64,000 nt of DNA, from positions 1-64,000 of the forward strand of contig NZ_FOSQ01000015.1 of NCBI RefSeq assembly GCF_900114315.1, in the 5' to 3' direction. Below, piece by piece: positions 16,800 through 26,112 of the stretch. The notes beneath the pieces are model-generated. The model ran no database searches. It was given only the letters and a program-made list of their open reading frames with translations, and had not been told where the DNA came from. Position numbers and translations under genes: made by a program. Position 1 is the stretch's first letter; each line of letters opens with the position of its first letter. The stretch is from Falsiroseomonas stagni DSM 19981. GTDB lineage: Bacteria > Pseudomonadota > Alphaproteobacteria > Acetobacterales > Acetobacteraceae.

Positions 16800-17956
16800 C
16801 GGGGAAGGCCGCGCCGCGCCAGGTTGGCCATCAGCGCGCCGATGCCGAAGGTCCAGGGCGGGCATTCATCGGTGCGGTCCACCTCATTCTCCAGCGCGCC
16901 GAGACGCGGCGAGGCGATGCGCACCACGTCGCCGGGCTGGTGCGTGAAGCCCATCCCCGGCGCGCCGCGATCCTTGGTGGGGGAGAAGGGCGTGCCGAGG
17001 AACAGCACCGCGCCATCGGGATACTGGTGGTGCGGCCCGATCATCTGGCCGACGATATCGGCGGGGTCGCGGCTGATCGACCCGATGCGGCCGGATTCCG
17101 ACAATTCGAACCCGTCGCGGCCCGTGATGGTCAGGGTGATCTCGCCCTGGCGGATATCCTCCAGTGTGAAGCCGGCATCGAACAGGCGGATCAGCGGGCC
17201 GAGGGCGCAGGAGGCGTTGTTGTCCTTGGCGCGGCCGAGCAGCAGGGCCGACCGCCCCTCCACATCCCGCAGGTTCACATCATTGCCGAGTGTGGCGCCG
17301 ACGATCCTGCCGCGGCCATTCACCACCATCACCGCCTCCGGCTCCGGATTCGACCAGTGGCTGATGGGGTGCACGCCGACCTTGGCGCCGGTACCGACGG
17401 CGGACAGGACGGGCGACTTGGTGAAGATCTCCGCATCCGCGCCGATGCCGACCTCCAGGTACTGGCTCCACCAGCCCTTGGCGACCAGGGCGGCCTTGAC
17501 CGCCATGGCTTCGCGGCTGCCAGGGACCAGATTCGCCAGGTCATCGCCGATGATGGCGCGGACCTCCGCCCGCACCGCCTCCGCCTGGCTGGCATCGCCG
17601 CGGCAGCGCTCCTCGATCACGCGTTCCAGCATGGAACGGACATAGGTCACGCCCGCGGCCTTGATGGCCTGCAGGTCGATGGGCGCGACCAGGAAGGGCT
17701 GGCCGGCGTGGCGGGCGGCGTGGTGGGCGTTGGCGATGGCGGCCGGCAGGTCCAGCACCGCGGGCACGCCGCGGGCGCGGATGGCGGCGACCGGATCATC
17801 GCTGTTCAGCCAGGCGCTGGCGGTGCCGAAGGCGGGTGTCATGTCGAAGGCGGCACCGGCGAGCAGCGCGAAGACGGATGGCCCCTCCGCCGTCTGCAGG
17901 CGAAGGGCGAAGGCACCCTCCTTCCAATCGTCAGGCAGGCTTCCCGGCATGGGCAT
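16796..17956 (-). CDS. Fumarylacetoacetate hydrolase family protein
   Basis: The 386-residue product belongs to the FAH superfamily and resembles the long members that act as 2-keto-3-deoxy-sugar-acid dehydratases or hydrolases. Visible landmarks are VEGRSALLLGRAKDNNASC, YLEVGIGADAEIFTKSP, HWSNPEPEAVMVVN with the acidic metal ligands, and a C-terminal GDVVRIASPRLGALENEV. Start ATG 17956 is preceded by GGGAGAG on the coding strand; ATG 17950 is also in frame. It is divergent from a sugar-type ABC importer, which would fit sugar acid catabolism, but this is inference. Confidence 0.85.
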   Translation of the reverse strand: MPMPGSLPDDWKEGAFALRLQTAEGPSVFALLAGAAFDMTPAFGTASAWLNSDDPVAAIRARGVPAVLDLPAAIANAHHAARHAGQPFLVAPIDLQAIKAAGVTYVRSMLERVIEERCRGDASQAEAVRAEVRAIIGDDLANLVPGSREAMAVKAALVAKGWWSQYLEVGIGADAEIFTKSPVLSAVGTGAKVGVHPISHWSNPEPEAVMVVNGRGRIVGATLGNDVNLRDVEGRSALLLGRAKDNNASCALGPLIRLFDAGFTLEDIRQGEITLTITGRDGFELSESGRIGSISRDPADIVGQMIGPHHQYPDGAVLFLGTPFSPTKDRGAPGMGFTHQPGDVVRIASPRLGALENEVDRTDECPPWTFGIGALMANLARRGLPR

Positions 17957-18136
17957 GGCTGGTCTCTCCCCGTTCGGACCGAGCCTAGCCGCATCGGCGG
18001 GATGGGGAAGGGGGCGCGGCCGCGCATCGGATGGCGATACGACCCCGCCCCGCCATGGCGGGGCTTGCCCCGGCCCCCTGATTCGGCGGAGCATCCCGGC
18101 CAGACAGGCCGCTTCGAGCCTTGAGGGAGGGACCCC

Positions 18137-19474
18137 ATGACGATGATCACGCGGCGCGGCGCGCTGCTGGGTGGTGCGGGCATGCTGGCGGCGCCGGCGC
18201 TGGTCAGCCAGGTGGATGCGCAAGGCGCCTTCAACTGGCGCCGCTTCGCCGGCGAACGGATCGAGGTGAGCCTGACGGCCAACCCCCGCAGCCAGATCCT
18301 GATCCAGAACCAGCGGGAGTTCGAGGAGCTGACCGGCATCCGCGTCGGCTCCGAAGCCATCCCGGAACAGCAGCACCGGCAGAAATTCGTCATCGAATTC
18401 GCCTCCGGCCGCCCGAGCTTCGACGTCATCGGCATCAGCCTGCACGTCAACAAGCGCCAGGTCGGCCGCGCGCGCTGGACCGCCGACCTCAAGCCGATGA
18501 TCGCCGATGCGTCGCTGACCTCGCCTGATTTCGACTTCGCCGATTTCGGCGCCGGTGCGGTGGCCTATTCGACGCAGGCCGATGGGCGGATGGATACGCT
18601 GCCGGAGTTCACGGACTACTTCATCCTCTACTACAACAAGGAAATCTTCGCCCGGGCCGGCGTCCAGGTGCCGACCACCTATGACGAGATGTACGAGACC
18701 GCCAGGCGCCTGACGGATGCGCGGGCGGGCCAGGCCGGCTTCGTCGGCCGCGGCGTGCGCAACGCCAATGTCGTACTCTACACCAGCTTCCTGCTGGGCA
18801 CGCAGCAGCGGGACTGCACGGACGCCAACCAGCGCCTGCTGACGGATACGCCGGATGCCATCGCGGCCGGCGAATTCTACAAGAAGATCATGCGGGACTG
18901 CGCGCCGCAGGGCGTGGCCGGCTTCAACTGGAACGAGGCGCAGACCAGCTTCTCCCAGGGCCGGGCCGCCATGTGGCTGGATGGCGTGGGCTTCGCCGCG
19001 CCGCTGGAGGACCCGACCCGGTCCCGCGTGGCGGGCAAGGTCGGCTATGCCGTGGTGCCGCGCGGCGCGGCGCGCCACCATTGCGCGCTGTTCGGCACGG
19101 GCCTCGGCATCAGCGCCGGGTCCAATGAACGCAAGCGGGGCGCGGCGTGGCTCTATCTGCAATGGGCGCTGAACAAGCGGAACCAGCTGCGCTTCCTGAC
19201 CGCCGGCGCCGGCGCGCCGGCCCGCCAGAGCCCCTATCGCGACGAGGAAGCGATCCGCACCAGCCGCTTCGGCCGCGACTATTTCGAGACGCTGATCGCC
19301 TCCTCCCGCATCGCCCATCCGGGCCTGCCGGAGATCGTGCCCGTCACGGAATTCCGCGACACGCTGGGCACGGCGCTGACCAACACGATCGGCGGTGCCG
19401 ATGTGGCGACGGAGTTGCGCCGCGCCACGGAAGCCTTCCGCCCGATCCTTGAGCAATCCGAGCGCGCGACCTGA
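18137..19474 (+). CDS. Sugar ABC transporter substrate-binding protein
   Basis: This 445-residue extracellular solute-binding protein (family 1, MalE/UgpB type) has a Tat-type leader: MTMITRRGALLGGAGMLAAP, then ALVSQVDAQ. Conserved pieces include FEELTGIRVG, the DVIGISLHVNKR region, DYFILYYNKEIFARAG and GRAAMWLDGVGF. It delivers a carbohydrate or related solute to the two permeases encoded directly downstream (ATGA overlap with the first). A ribosome site GAGGGAGG lies before the ATG. The ligand cannot be read from sequence. Confidence 0.92.
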   Translation: MTMITRRGALLGGAGMLAAPALVSQVDAQGAFNWRRFAGERIEVSLTANPRSQILIQNQREFEELTGIRVGSEAIPEQQHRQKFVIEFASGRPSFDVIGISLHVNKRQVGRARWTADLKPMIADASLTSPDFDFADFGAGAVAYSTQADGRMDTLPEFTDYFILYYNKEIFARAGVQVPTTYDEMYETARRLTDARAGQAGFVGRGVRNANVVLYTSFLLGTQQRDCTDANQRLLTDTPDAIAAGEFYKKIMRDCAPQGVAGFNWNEAQTSFSQGRAAMWLDGVGFAAPLEDPTRSRVAGKVGYAVVPRGAARHHCALFGTGLGISAGSNERKRGAAWLYLQWALNKRNQLRFLTAGAGAPARQSPYRDEEAIRTSRFGRDYFETLIASSRIAHPGLPEIVPVTEFRDTLGTALTNTIGGADVATELRRATEAFRPILEQSERAT

Positions 19475-20415
19475 TGTCTGGCGGCACCACCATCCCCGAT
19501 GGCAAGGCGGCGGCGCTGACGGGCGCCGCCGCCGACAGGGTCCGGCGCAAGCGGGCCTATGCGCGGCACTACTGGCCCTTCGTCGTGCCCGCCGCGGTGG
19601 TGGTGGTTGCCGTCATCGTCTTCCCCTGGATCTTCACGCTCTGGATGAGCCTGAACGAATGGAAGCTGGGCTCCGGCCGCAGCTTCGTGGGCCTGGCCAA
19701 TTACGAAAGGCTGTGGGGCGACGAACGCTTCCATGGCGCGATCTGGCGCACCCTGTATTTCACCGCGCTCGCCGTGGTGATCCCGGTGGTGCTGGGTGTC
19801 GCGGCGGCGCTGGCCTTCCATCGGAGATTCCCGCTGCGCGGCCTGGCGCGGACCATCTTCATCCTGCCCATGATGGCGACGCCGGTCGCCGTCGCGCTGG
19901 TCTGGACGATGATGTTCCACCCGCAGCTCGGCGTGCTGAACTGGATCCTGTCCCAGTTCGGCATCCCGCCCAGCCTCTGGGTCTATGATGCCTCCACCGT
20001 GATCCCGACGCTGGTGATGGTGGAGGTCTGGCACTGGACGCCGCTGGTGATGCTGCTGGTGCTGGGCGGCCTGGCATCCCTGCCGGTCGATCCCTATGAG
20101 GCCGCGAAGATCGATGGCGCGACGGGCTGGCAGGCCTTCCGCTACATCACCCTGCCGCTGCTGGCGCCCTTCCTGATGGTGGCGATCATCATCCGCACCA
20201 TCGACGCCCTGAAGGCCTTCGACACCATCTACGTCATCACCCAGGGCGGGCCGGGGACGGCGAGCGAGACGATCAACATCTTCCTCTATCTGAACGCCTT
20301 CGCCTACTACAACATGGGCTATGCCAGCGCGGTGGTGGTGGTGTTCTTCATCCTCATCATCGGGCTCGCGCTGCTGCTGCTGTGGTCGCGCGAACGCTTC
20401 AAGGACGCGGCGTGA
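19474..20415 (+). CDS. Sugar ABC transporter permease (MalF/UgpA type)
   Basis: The 313-residue protein has six predicted membrane helices (for example HYWPFVVPAAVVVVAVIVF) and the cytoplasmic EAA loop EAAKIDGATGWQAFRYITLP (residues ~209-228) that docks onto the ATPase. It is the first of two permeases. Its ATG overlaps the stop of the binding-protein gene and its stop overlaps the next start, so the three proteins are translationally coupled. Confidence 0.93.
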   Translation: MSGGTTIPDGKAAALTGAAADRVRRKRAYARHYWPFVVPAAVVVVAVIVFPWIFTLWMSLNEWKLGSGRSFVGLANYERLWGDERFHGAIWRTLYFTALAVVIPVVLGVAAALAFHRRFPLRGLARTIFILPMMATPVAVALVWTMMFHPQLGVLNWILSQFGIPPSLWVYDASTVIPTLVMVEVWHWTPLVMLLVLGGLASLPVDPYEAAKIDGATGWQAFRYITLPLLAPFLMVAIIIRTIDALKAFDTIYVITQGGPGTASETINIFLYLNAFAYYNMGYASAVVVVFFILIIGLALLLLWSRERFKDAA

Positions 20416-21260
20416 TGAACGGCACCATGCGCGCCCGGCCGTGGAAGCGGCGGCTGGAGAATCTGGGCTTCGGGCTGGCGGTCCTCGCGCTGGTATCGCC
20501 GGCGGCGCTGGTCTTCCTGTGGATGCTGTCGCTGTCACTGAAGAACGAGGTCGACAACACCGCCTTCCCGCCGGTCTTCATCCCCAGCCCGCCGACGCTC
20601 GACAATTTCCGCGCGGTGTTCGAACGCAACGACTTCCTTCTGCAGGCCTGGAACAGCATCGTCGTCAGCTTCGGCGCGACCGGCATCGCGCTGCTGGTCG
20701 GCATCCCCGCGGGCTATGGCATTGCGAAAATGCGCGCCACCAAGGCGGCGGTGCTGATCCTGATCGCCCGCATCACCCCGGGGCTGTCCTACCTGATCCC
20801 CCTGTTCCTGCTGTTCCAGTGGATCGGGCTGACGGGCACGATCTGGCCCATCCTGATCACCCACCTGGTGCTGACGGTGCCGATCGCGGTCTGGGTGATG
20901 ATCGGCTTCTTCGAGGGGCTGCCGGGCGAGCTGGAGGAGGCGGCGCTGGTCGATGGCGCGACCATCTGGCAGGCCTTCCGCCACGTGGCGCTGCCGCTGG
21001 CGCGGCCCGGGATCACGGTGGCGACGATCCTCGCCTTCATCTTCTCCTGGAACAACTTCATCTTCGCCATGGTGCTGGCGGGGCGGGAGACGCGGACCCT
21101 GCCTGTCGCGGTCAACAACATGCTGACCTTCGAACAGATCAGCTGGGGCCCGCTTTCCGCCGCCGCGCTGCTGGTGACGGCGCCGGTGCTGGTTCTGACG
21201 CTGGTGGCGCAGAAGCAGATCGTGGCGGGGCTGACCCAGGGCGGCGTGAAGGGCGGCTGA
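20415..21260 (+). CDS. Sugar ABC transporter permease (MalG/UgpE type)
   Basis: The 281-residue protein has about six membrane helices and the EAA loop EEAALVDGATIWQAFRHVAL near residue 175. It is the usual second permease of CUT1-type sugar importers. ATG 20415 overlaps the preceding stop (TGATG). No ATPase gene follows; the next gene is an oxygenase, so the importer must use a MalK/UgpC-type ATPase encoded elsewhere. Confidence 0.93.
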   Translation: MNGTMRARPWKRRLENLGFGLAVLALVSPAALVFLWMLSLSLKNEVDNTAFPPVFIPSPPTLDNFRAVFERNDFLLQAWNSIVVSFGATGIALLVGIPAGYGIAKMRATKAAVLILIARITPGLSYLIPLFLLFQWIGLTGTIWPILITHLVLTVPIAVWVMIGFFEGLPGELEEAALVDGATIWQAFRHVALPLARPGITVATILAFIFSWNNFIFAMVLAGRETRTLPVAVNNMLTFEQISWGPLSAAALLVTAPVLVLTLVAQKQIVAGLTQGGVKGG

Positions 21261-21291
21261 CGGCGACGGCCGCCTGCGGCACGATGCGGGG

Positions 21292-22249
21292 ATGAACGAC
21301 ATCGTCCCCGTCATCGACATCGCCGGCCTGCGCAACCCGGACCCCAGCGCCCGTCGCGCGGTCGCCGCGGAACTCGGCGCCGCCTGCCGCGGTCCCGGCT
21401 TCTTCCTCGTCACCGGCCACGGCATCCCCGATGCCGTCACCACCGGCCTGTTCGACGCCGCCCGCGCCCTTTTCGCGCTGCCGGATGCCGACAAGCAGGC
21501 CCTGTCCATCCGCCGGTCGCCGCACAACCGCGGCTATGTCGGCCTGTCGGAGGAACAGCTGGACCCGACGAAACCGGCCGACCGGAAGGAAGCCTTCAAT
21601 GTCGGGCTCGTGATGGCACCGGACCATCCGGGAGATCCTGGCCGGCATCCCCTTCCGCGGCGTGAACCTCTGGCCCGAGGGGCGCGCCGACCTCCGCGCC
21701 GCCATTCTCGGGCATTTCGACGCGGCATGGTCGCTCGGCCGCCTGCTGCATCGCGGCTTCGCGCTGGACCTCGGGATCGAGGAGGATTTCTTCGACGCCC
21801 GGCTGGACCGGCCGCTGGCGACACTCCGCCTGCTGCACTACCCCGCCGGCAGCGGCCAGGCCGCGCCGCTCGGCGCCGGAGAACACACGGATTATGGCTG
21901 TGTCACGGTGCTGGCGACCGATGGCGTCGCGGGGCTGCAGGTGAAGCGCCGCGGCGGGGGGTGGGAGGATGTGCCGACGCTTCCCGGCGCCTTCATCTGC
22001 AACATCGGGGATTGCCTGATGCGGTGGACGAATGACGTCTATGCCTCCACCCCGCACCGCGTCCGCGCGCCGGAGGCCGAGCGTTATTCCGCCGCCTTCT
22101 TCCTGGACCCCAACCCCGATGCGGTGGTGGCCGTGCTGCCCGGCTGCACGGGGCCGGGCAACCCGCCCCGGTATACGCCGATCACCGGGGCCGCCTACCT
22201 CCGCGCGAAGCTGGACGAGACCTACGCGCATCGGCGCGAGCCAGGCTGA
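21292..22249 (+). pseudogene. 2-oxoglutarate/Fe(II) oxygenase, isopenicillin N synthase family, frameshifted
   Basis: The N-terminal half (MNDIVPVIDIAGL, FFLVTGHGIPD, NRGYVGLSEEQLD) is read from ATG 21292. The frame is lost in the CCGGGAG run at about 21628-21634, and the rest continues one base over as EILAGIPFRGVNLWPEGRAD to the stop at 22249. The catalytic elements all lie in the second half: HTDYG with the first His and the Asp of the iron triad, TPHRV with the second His, and ERYSAAF with the Arg-x-Ser for 2-oxoglutarate. Joined, the protein would be about 318 residues, the normal family length. A one-base insertion or a sequencing error explains the break. Substrate unknown. Confidence 0.8.
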
Positions 22250-22291
22250 ACCCTTCACGCGCGCGCCCGTCGGGGGTAGGAACCGCGGCTG

Positions 22292-23419
22292 ATGGCCAGC
22301 CCCCCCGCCGTGTTGCAGGTCCTCCCCGCGCTCGTCACCGGCGGCGTGGAGCGAGGCACGATCGAGATCGCGGAAGCCATCCGCGATGCGGGCCTGCGCG
22401 CCATCGTCGCCTCCCAGGGCGGGCCGATGGTGGCGGAGCTTGACGCACTCGGCATCCCGCATGTCACGCTGCCGCTGCGCGCCAAGTCGCCGGTCGCGAT
22501 CTGGCGCAATGCGGACGCGCTGGCGGCGCTGGCGCGGCGGGAAGGGGTGGCGCTGATCCATGCCCGGTCGCGCGCGCCCGCCTGGTCCGCGCTGATGGCG
22601 GCGCGGCGCATGGGGGCGGGGTTCGTCACCACCTATCACGGCGCCTACAATGAGGGCTTCCCGGGCAAGCGGCTCTACAACTCCGTCATGGCGCGCGGCG
22701 ACCGGGTGATCGCGGTCAGCCATTTCATCGCGGAACTGGTCCGCGCGCGCCATGGCGTGCCGGAGGACCGGCTGCGGGTGATCCATCGCGGCGTCGATCC
22801 CCGCCGCTTCGACCCCGATTCGGTGCCGGCGGAGCGTGTGGCCGCGCTGCGTGCCGCCTGGGGCGCGCCGGATGACCGGCCGGTGGTGCTGCTGCCCGGC
22901 CGCCTCACGCGCTGGAAGGGCCAGGCGGTGCTGATCGAGGCGATGGCCAGGCTGCCCGGCAACGCCCTGGCCGTGCTCGCCGGTGGCGGGGGAGAGGGCG
23001 AGTATCGCGCCGGCCTGGTGGCGCTGGCCCGCCAGCACGGCGTGGCGGACCGCGTCCGTATCCTCGGCCATGTCGAGGCGCTTGGCACGGCGCTGCTGGC
23101 GGCGGATGTCGTTGTCCATGCCAGCACGGATGCCGAGGCCTTCGGCCGCACGGTGATCGAGGCGCAGGCCATGGGCCGCCCGGTGGTGGCCGCCGATCTC
23201 GGCGGACCGCGGGAGACGGTGGAGGATGGCGTCACGGGCTGGCGCGTGGCCCCCGGCGATCCCGCCGCGCTGGCCGCGGCGCTGATGCGCGTGCTGGCCA
23301 TGCCGGCGGCGGAGCGTGATGGCGTGGCGCTGGCCGGGCGGGCCTCCGTGCTCGCGCGCCACACCACCGCCGCCATGCAGCGCGCCACCCTCGCGGTCTA
23401 TCGGGAATTGCTGCCGTGA
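22292..23419 (+). CDS. Glycosyltransferase family 4
   Basis: The 375-residue protein has the GT-B fold. The N-terminal half contains LPALVTGGVERGTIEIA (nucleotide-sugar loop) and YHGAYNEGFPGKRLYNS. The C-terminal half has LLPGRLTRWKGQAVLIEA and the E-x7-E motif region in STDAEAFGRTVIEAQAMGRP. GT4 enzymes transfer sugars from NDP-sugars with retention, usually in LPS, exopolysaccharide or glycolipid synthesis. It overlaps the heptosyltransferase-like gene by four bases, so the pair probably acts in LPS core assembly. Confidence 0.92.
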   Translation: MASPPAVLQVLPALVTGGVERGTIEIAEAIRDAGLRAIVASQGGPMVAELDALGIPHVTLPLRAKSPVAIWRNADALAALARREGVALIHARSRAPAWSALMAARRMGAGFVTTYHGAYNEGFPGKRLYNSVMARGDRVIAVSHFIAELVRARHGVPEDRLRVIHRGVDPRRFDPDSVPAERVAALRAAWGAPDDRPVVLLPGRLTRWKGQAVLIEAMARLPGNALAVLAGGGGEGEYRAGLVALARQHGVADRVRILGHVEALGTALLAADVVVHASTDAEAFGRTVIEAQAMGRPVVAADLGGPRETVEDGVTGWRVAPGDPAALAAALMRVLAMPAAERDGVALAGRASVLARHTTAAMQRATLAVYRELLP

Positions 23420-24348
23420 GTGCCCCTGGAACCGTGGGGCCGGTCCTCGTCATCCGCCTGGGCGCGCTCGGCGATTTCGTGCAGTCCTTCGGCCCCTTCG
23501 CCGCCATCCGGGCGCATCACCCGGCGGCGCGGATCGTGCTGCTGACGACGCCGCCCTTCGCGCCGCTGGCCCGGCGCAGCCCCTGGTTCGACGAGGTGTG
23601 GGAGGATGGACGCCCCGCCTGGACGGACCTGCCCGCCGTGCTGCGCCTGGCCCGCCGGCTGCGCGGGGCCGGCTTCGACTGGGTCTATGACCTCCAGACC
23701 TCCGGCCGGTCATCCCGCTACCGGCTGATGGTGGGGCTCGGCGCGCGGTGGTCCGGCACGGCCTGGGGCGCGTCCCACCCCCATGCCAATCCGCGGCGGA
23801 CGGTGATGCACACGCTGGAACGCCAGCGGGACCAGCTGGAAATGGCGGGTATCCACCACTTCCCCGCGCCGGCGCTGGATTGGCTGGATGCGGACCTCTC
23901 GGACTTCGCCCTGCCGCCGCGCTTCGCGCTGCTGGTGCCGGGGGCGTCGCCGCATCGCCCGGGCAAGCGCTGGCCGGCGGATCGCTTCGCCGCCTTCGCC
24001 GCCGGCTGCGGCCTGCCCTGCCTGGTGCTGGGCGGAAAGTCGGAGGCCGCGCTGGCGGCGGAGATCACCGCCGCCGCGCCCAACGCGATCGACCTCGCCG
24101 GCCGCACCAGCATCCCCCAGGTGGCGGCGCTGGCGCGGCGGGCGAGCTTCGCGCTCGGCAACGATACCGGCCCCACCCACCTGATCGCCGCCGCGGGCTG
24201 CCCGACGCTGGCGCTGTTCGGGGATGAGAGCGACCCGGCGCTCTGCGCGCCGCGCGGCCCCGCCGTGGCGGTGCTGCGCCACGCGCCCCTTTCCGCGCTG
24301 GGAGTTGAGGATGTGCGCGCGGCCATGGCGGGGCTGGTGCCCCGCTAA
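23416..24348 (+). CDS. Glycosyltransferase family 9 (heptosyltransferase-like)
   Basis: The 310-residue protein resembles ADP-heptose:LPS heptosyltransferases. Signatures are VIRLGALGDFVQSFGPF near residue 12, VPGASPHRPGKRWPADRFA in the middle, and LGNDTGPTHLIAAAGCPTLALF near residue 248, which binds the nucleotide sugar. The start is GTG 23416, overlapping the GT4 stop. The final codons (GLVPR) are the first copy of a 29-bp tandem repeat that runs into the intergenic space. Confidence 0.9.
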   Translation: MSAPGTVGPVLVIRLGALGDFVQSFGPFAAIRAHHPAARIVLLTTPPFAPLARRSPWFDEVWEDGRPAWTDLPAVLRLARRLRGAGFDWVYDLQTSGRSSRYRLMVGLGARWSGTAWGASHPHANPRRTVMHTLERQRDQLEMAGIHHFPAPALDWLDADLSDFALPPRFALLVPGASPHRPGKRWPADRFAAFAAGCGLPCLVLGGKSEAALAAEITAAAPNAIDLAGRTSIPQVAALARRASFALGNDTGPTHLIAAAGCPTLALFGDESDPALCAPRGPAVAVLRHAPLSALGVEDVRAAMAGLVPR

Positions 24349-24415
24349 CCGTCACCCCGGGGCTGGCGCCCCGCTGATCGTCCCCCCGGGGCTGGTGCCC
24401 CGCTAGCCCACCCCC
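24330..24415. repeat. Three tandem 29-bp units with hairpins between convergent genes
   Basis: Units start at 24330, 24359 and 24388. Each begins GGGGCTGGYGCCCCGCT, which can form a GGGGC/GCCCC hairpin, and is followed by a C-rich spacer. The first copy is the 3' end of the GT9 gene, the third contains the stop codon of the NYN gene on the other strand. The array may have arisen by duplication of the coding end and could act as a two-way terminator, though no T-run follows. Confidence 0.75.
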
Positions 24416-26112
24416 GCCTGGGTCCAGTTCCGCAGAGCCTCCTTCTCCGCCTCGCTCAGCGGTTCGTCCACCGCACGCACGGCGGCGACGAGCGTGGCGT
24501 AGAGCCGGCGCGCGTGCTGGGCGGCGGCGTCGGGCGCCGGTGCCTCGTTCAGCCGGGCGAAGCCGCGCAGCAGCCAGCGGAGGATGGCCGTGACCTCCCG
24601 CGCCGAGACATGCAGCCCCTGCGCGGCGGCATCGGCGGCGATGGCGGCGGCGGCGGCGGGCAGATCGGCCATCTCCAGCGGCTGCCTGGCGCCGATGGCG
24701 TTCAGGACGAAACCGATTTCCGCCGGCGCGAAGGCGGGCAGGTCCTGCGCCAGGCCCTTGTTGTCCCGCGACCCCCAGAGCAGGTCGCGCACCAGCATCG
24801 CGGCCTCCGCCATCAGCGCCTCGCGGCTTGGCGGTTCGGGTTCGGGCTCGGCGGGCGCCGGGGGTTCGGGCGCGGCTTGCGCCGGGGGTTCGGGCTCCGC
24901 CGCTGCCTGGGGCGCGGGTTCCGGTTCCGGGGCGGGCGCGGGCTCCGCGAGGACCTGGGATGGCTCGGGTTCCCGTGGGCTATCCACAGGAATCGCGGGC
25001 TCCGCCGCGATGGCCGGCGGGGTCGCCGCGGGTTCGGGCTGGGATGGCGCGGCATCCGCCGCGGCCTCGGGGGCATCCTCCGCCACCCCCGGGGTTTCGG
25101 TGGCGAGGCCGGGCTGGTCCTCCACGCCGGGCGGCAGGTCGCCGGGCGGGGGGCCGCGTTCCGGGTCGAAGACCCAGCGGCGGGATGCCGGGCCCGTCAT
25201 CAGCAGCCGGGGGTCGCGCGCCTCCTCGATCAGGGCGCCGAGCGTACCGGCGCCGGCGTAGTTGGTGCTCTTGAGGGCGGGGAGGTGGCGGCTGATCTGG
25301 CTGCCGACCTCCGTCATCCGCAGCGCGCCGGCGGGGCTGCGGGCCAGGGCCTCCCGCAGCCAGGCCAGGGCGGCGGCGCGCAGGCCGCTCAGGTCCGGCG
25401 CGCGGGCGGGCGGGGCCTCCGCCCGCACCGGCTCCGGCCGCTGGTGGTCGGGCCGGGACGGTTCGGGGCGCGTCGGTTCGGGCCGGGGCGGGGATTGCTC
25501 GACCTGCGCGATGGCGACATTGCCCATGCCGTCATGCGCGAAATCGTCGAGGCCGACCACGATGTCGGCCGCCGCCAGGTAGGCGCGCTTGGCGGTGTTC
25601 TGCGCCAGGATGGTGATGCGGCGGTCATGGGCGCGCAGCCGGGCGAGGGCCGGCAGGAAGTCGCTGTCCCCCGACAGGATGACGAATTCGTCGAAGGTGG
25701 TCTTGTGGTCCAGCGCATCCCGGATATCGAGCGCCATCTTCATGTCGGCGCTGTTCTTCAGGTAGGCGACGGGCGGGCAGTCCACGATATCGAACCCCGC
25801 CTGCACGAAATTGGCGCGGAATTCCCCGAACCAGGTCCGGTTGCGCAGATCCCGCTGCTGGCGGTAGCGCGCCACGGCGCGGCCCATCTGGAAATCATGG
25901 TAGCCGCCAGGATTGAGGTAGCAGCGCCGGATCAGCGTCCGCCGCGTGGTGGGCGCGCCATCGCCTTCCCGCCCCTCCAGCCAGGCCAACCAGGCATCGG
26001 GCCTTTCGCCGAAGGCATAGGCCGCCCGTTCATCCCACCGCAGCAACGCCATGAAGACATTGTCGAAATCAACATACAGGGCCGCCCGCGGCGGCTTGTC
26101 GGCATCAGCCAT
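24403..26112 (-). CDS. NYN-domain (LabA/DUF88-like) protein with LOTUS-like domain
   Basis: The 569-residue product starts with an NYN/PIN-like nuclease domain: AALYVDFDNVF with D15 and D17, SADMKMALD with D123, and VILSGDSDFLPAL with D148 and D151, the acidic set expected for a metal-dependent RNase. A Pro/Arg-rich linker follows (~195-220), then a region (about 222-310) that resembles an OST-HTH/LOTUS RNA-binding domain (TEVGSQISRHLPAL). A long PEPEP-type low-complexity linker leads to a helical C-terminal domain. ATG 26112 gives the conserved N-terminus; upstream in-frame sequence is intergenic. RNA cleavage or RNA quality control is the likely role. Confidence 0.8.
   Translation of the reverse strand: MADADKPPRAALYVDFDNVFMALLRWDERAAYAFGERPDAWLAWLEGREGDGAPTTRRTLIRRCYLNPGGYHDFQMGRAVARYRQQRDLRNRTWFGEFRANFVQAGFDIVDCPPVAYLKNSADMKMALDIRDALDHKTTFDEFVILSGDSDFLPALARLRAHDRRITILAQNTAKRAYLAAADIVVGLDDFAHDGMGNVAIAQVEQSPPRPEPTRPEPSRPDHQRPEPVRAEAPPARAPDLSGLRAAALAWLREALARSPAGALRMTEVGSQISRHLPALKSTNYAGAGTLGALIEEARDPRLLMTGPASRRWVFDPERGPPPGDLPPGVEDQPGLATETPGVAEDAPEAAADAAPSQPEPAATPPAIAAEPAIPVDSPREPEPSQVLAEPAPAPEPEPAPQAAAEPEPPAQAAPEPPAPAEPEPEPPSREALMAEAAMLVRDLLWGSRDNKGLAQDLPAFAPAEIGFVLNAIGARQPLEMADLPAAAAAIAADAAAQGLHVSAREVTAILRWLLRGFARLNEAPAPDAAAQHARRLYATLVAAVRAVDEPLSEAEKEALRNWTQAGVG

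Noticed and set aside
18048-18063. 16-bp palindrome CCCCGCCATGGCGGGG before the sugar-binding protein gene
   Set aside because: No T-run follows and such GC palindromes are expected by chance here; not enough to call a terminator or operator.
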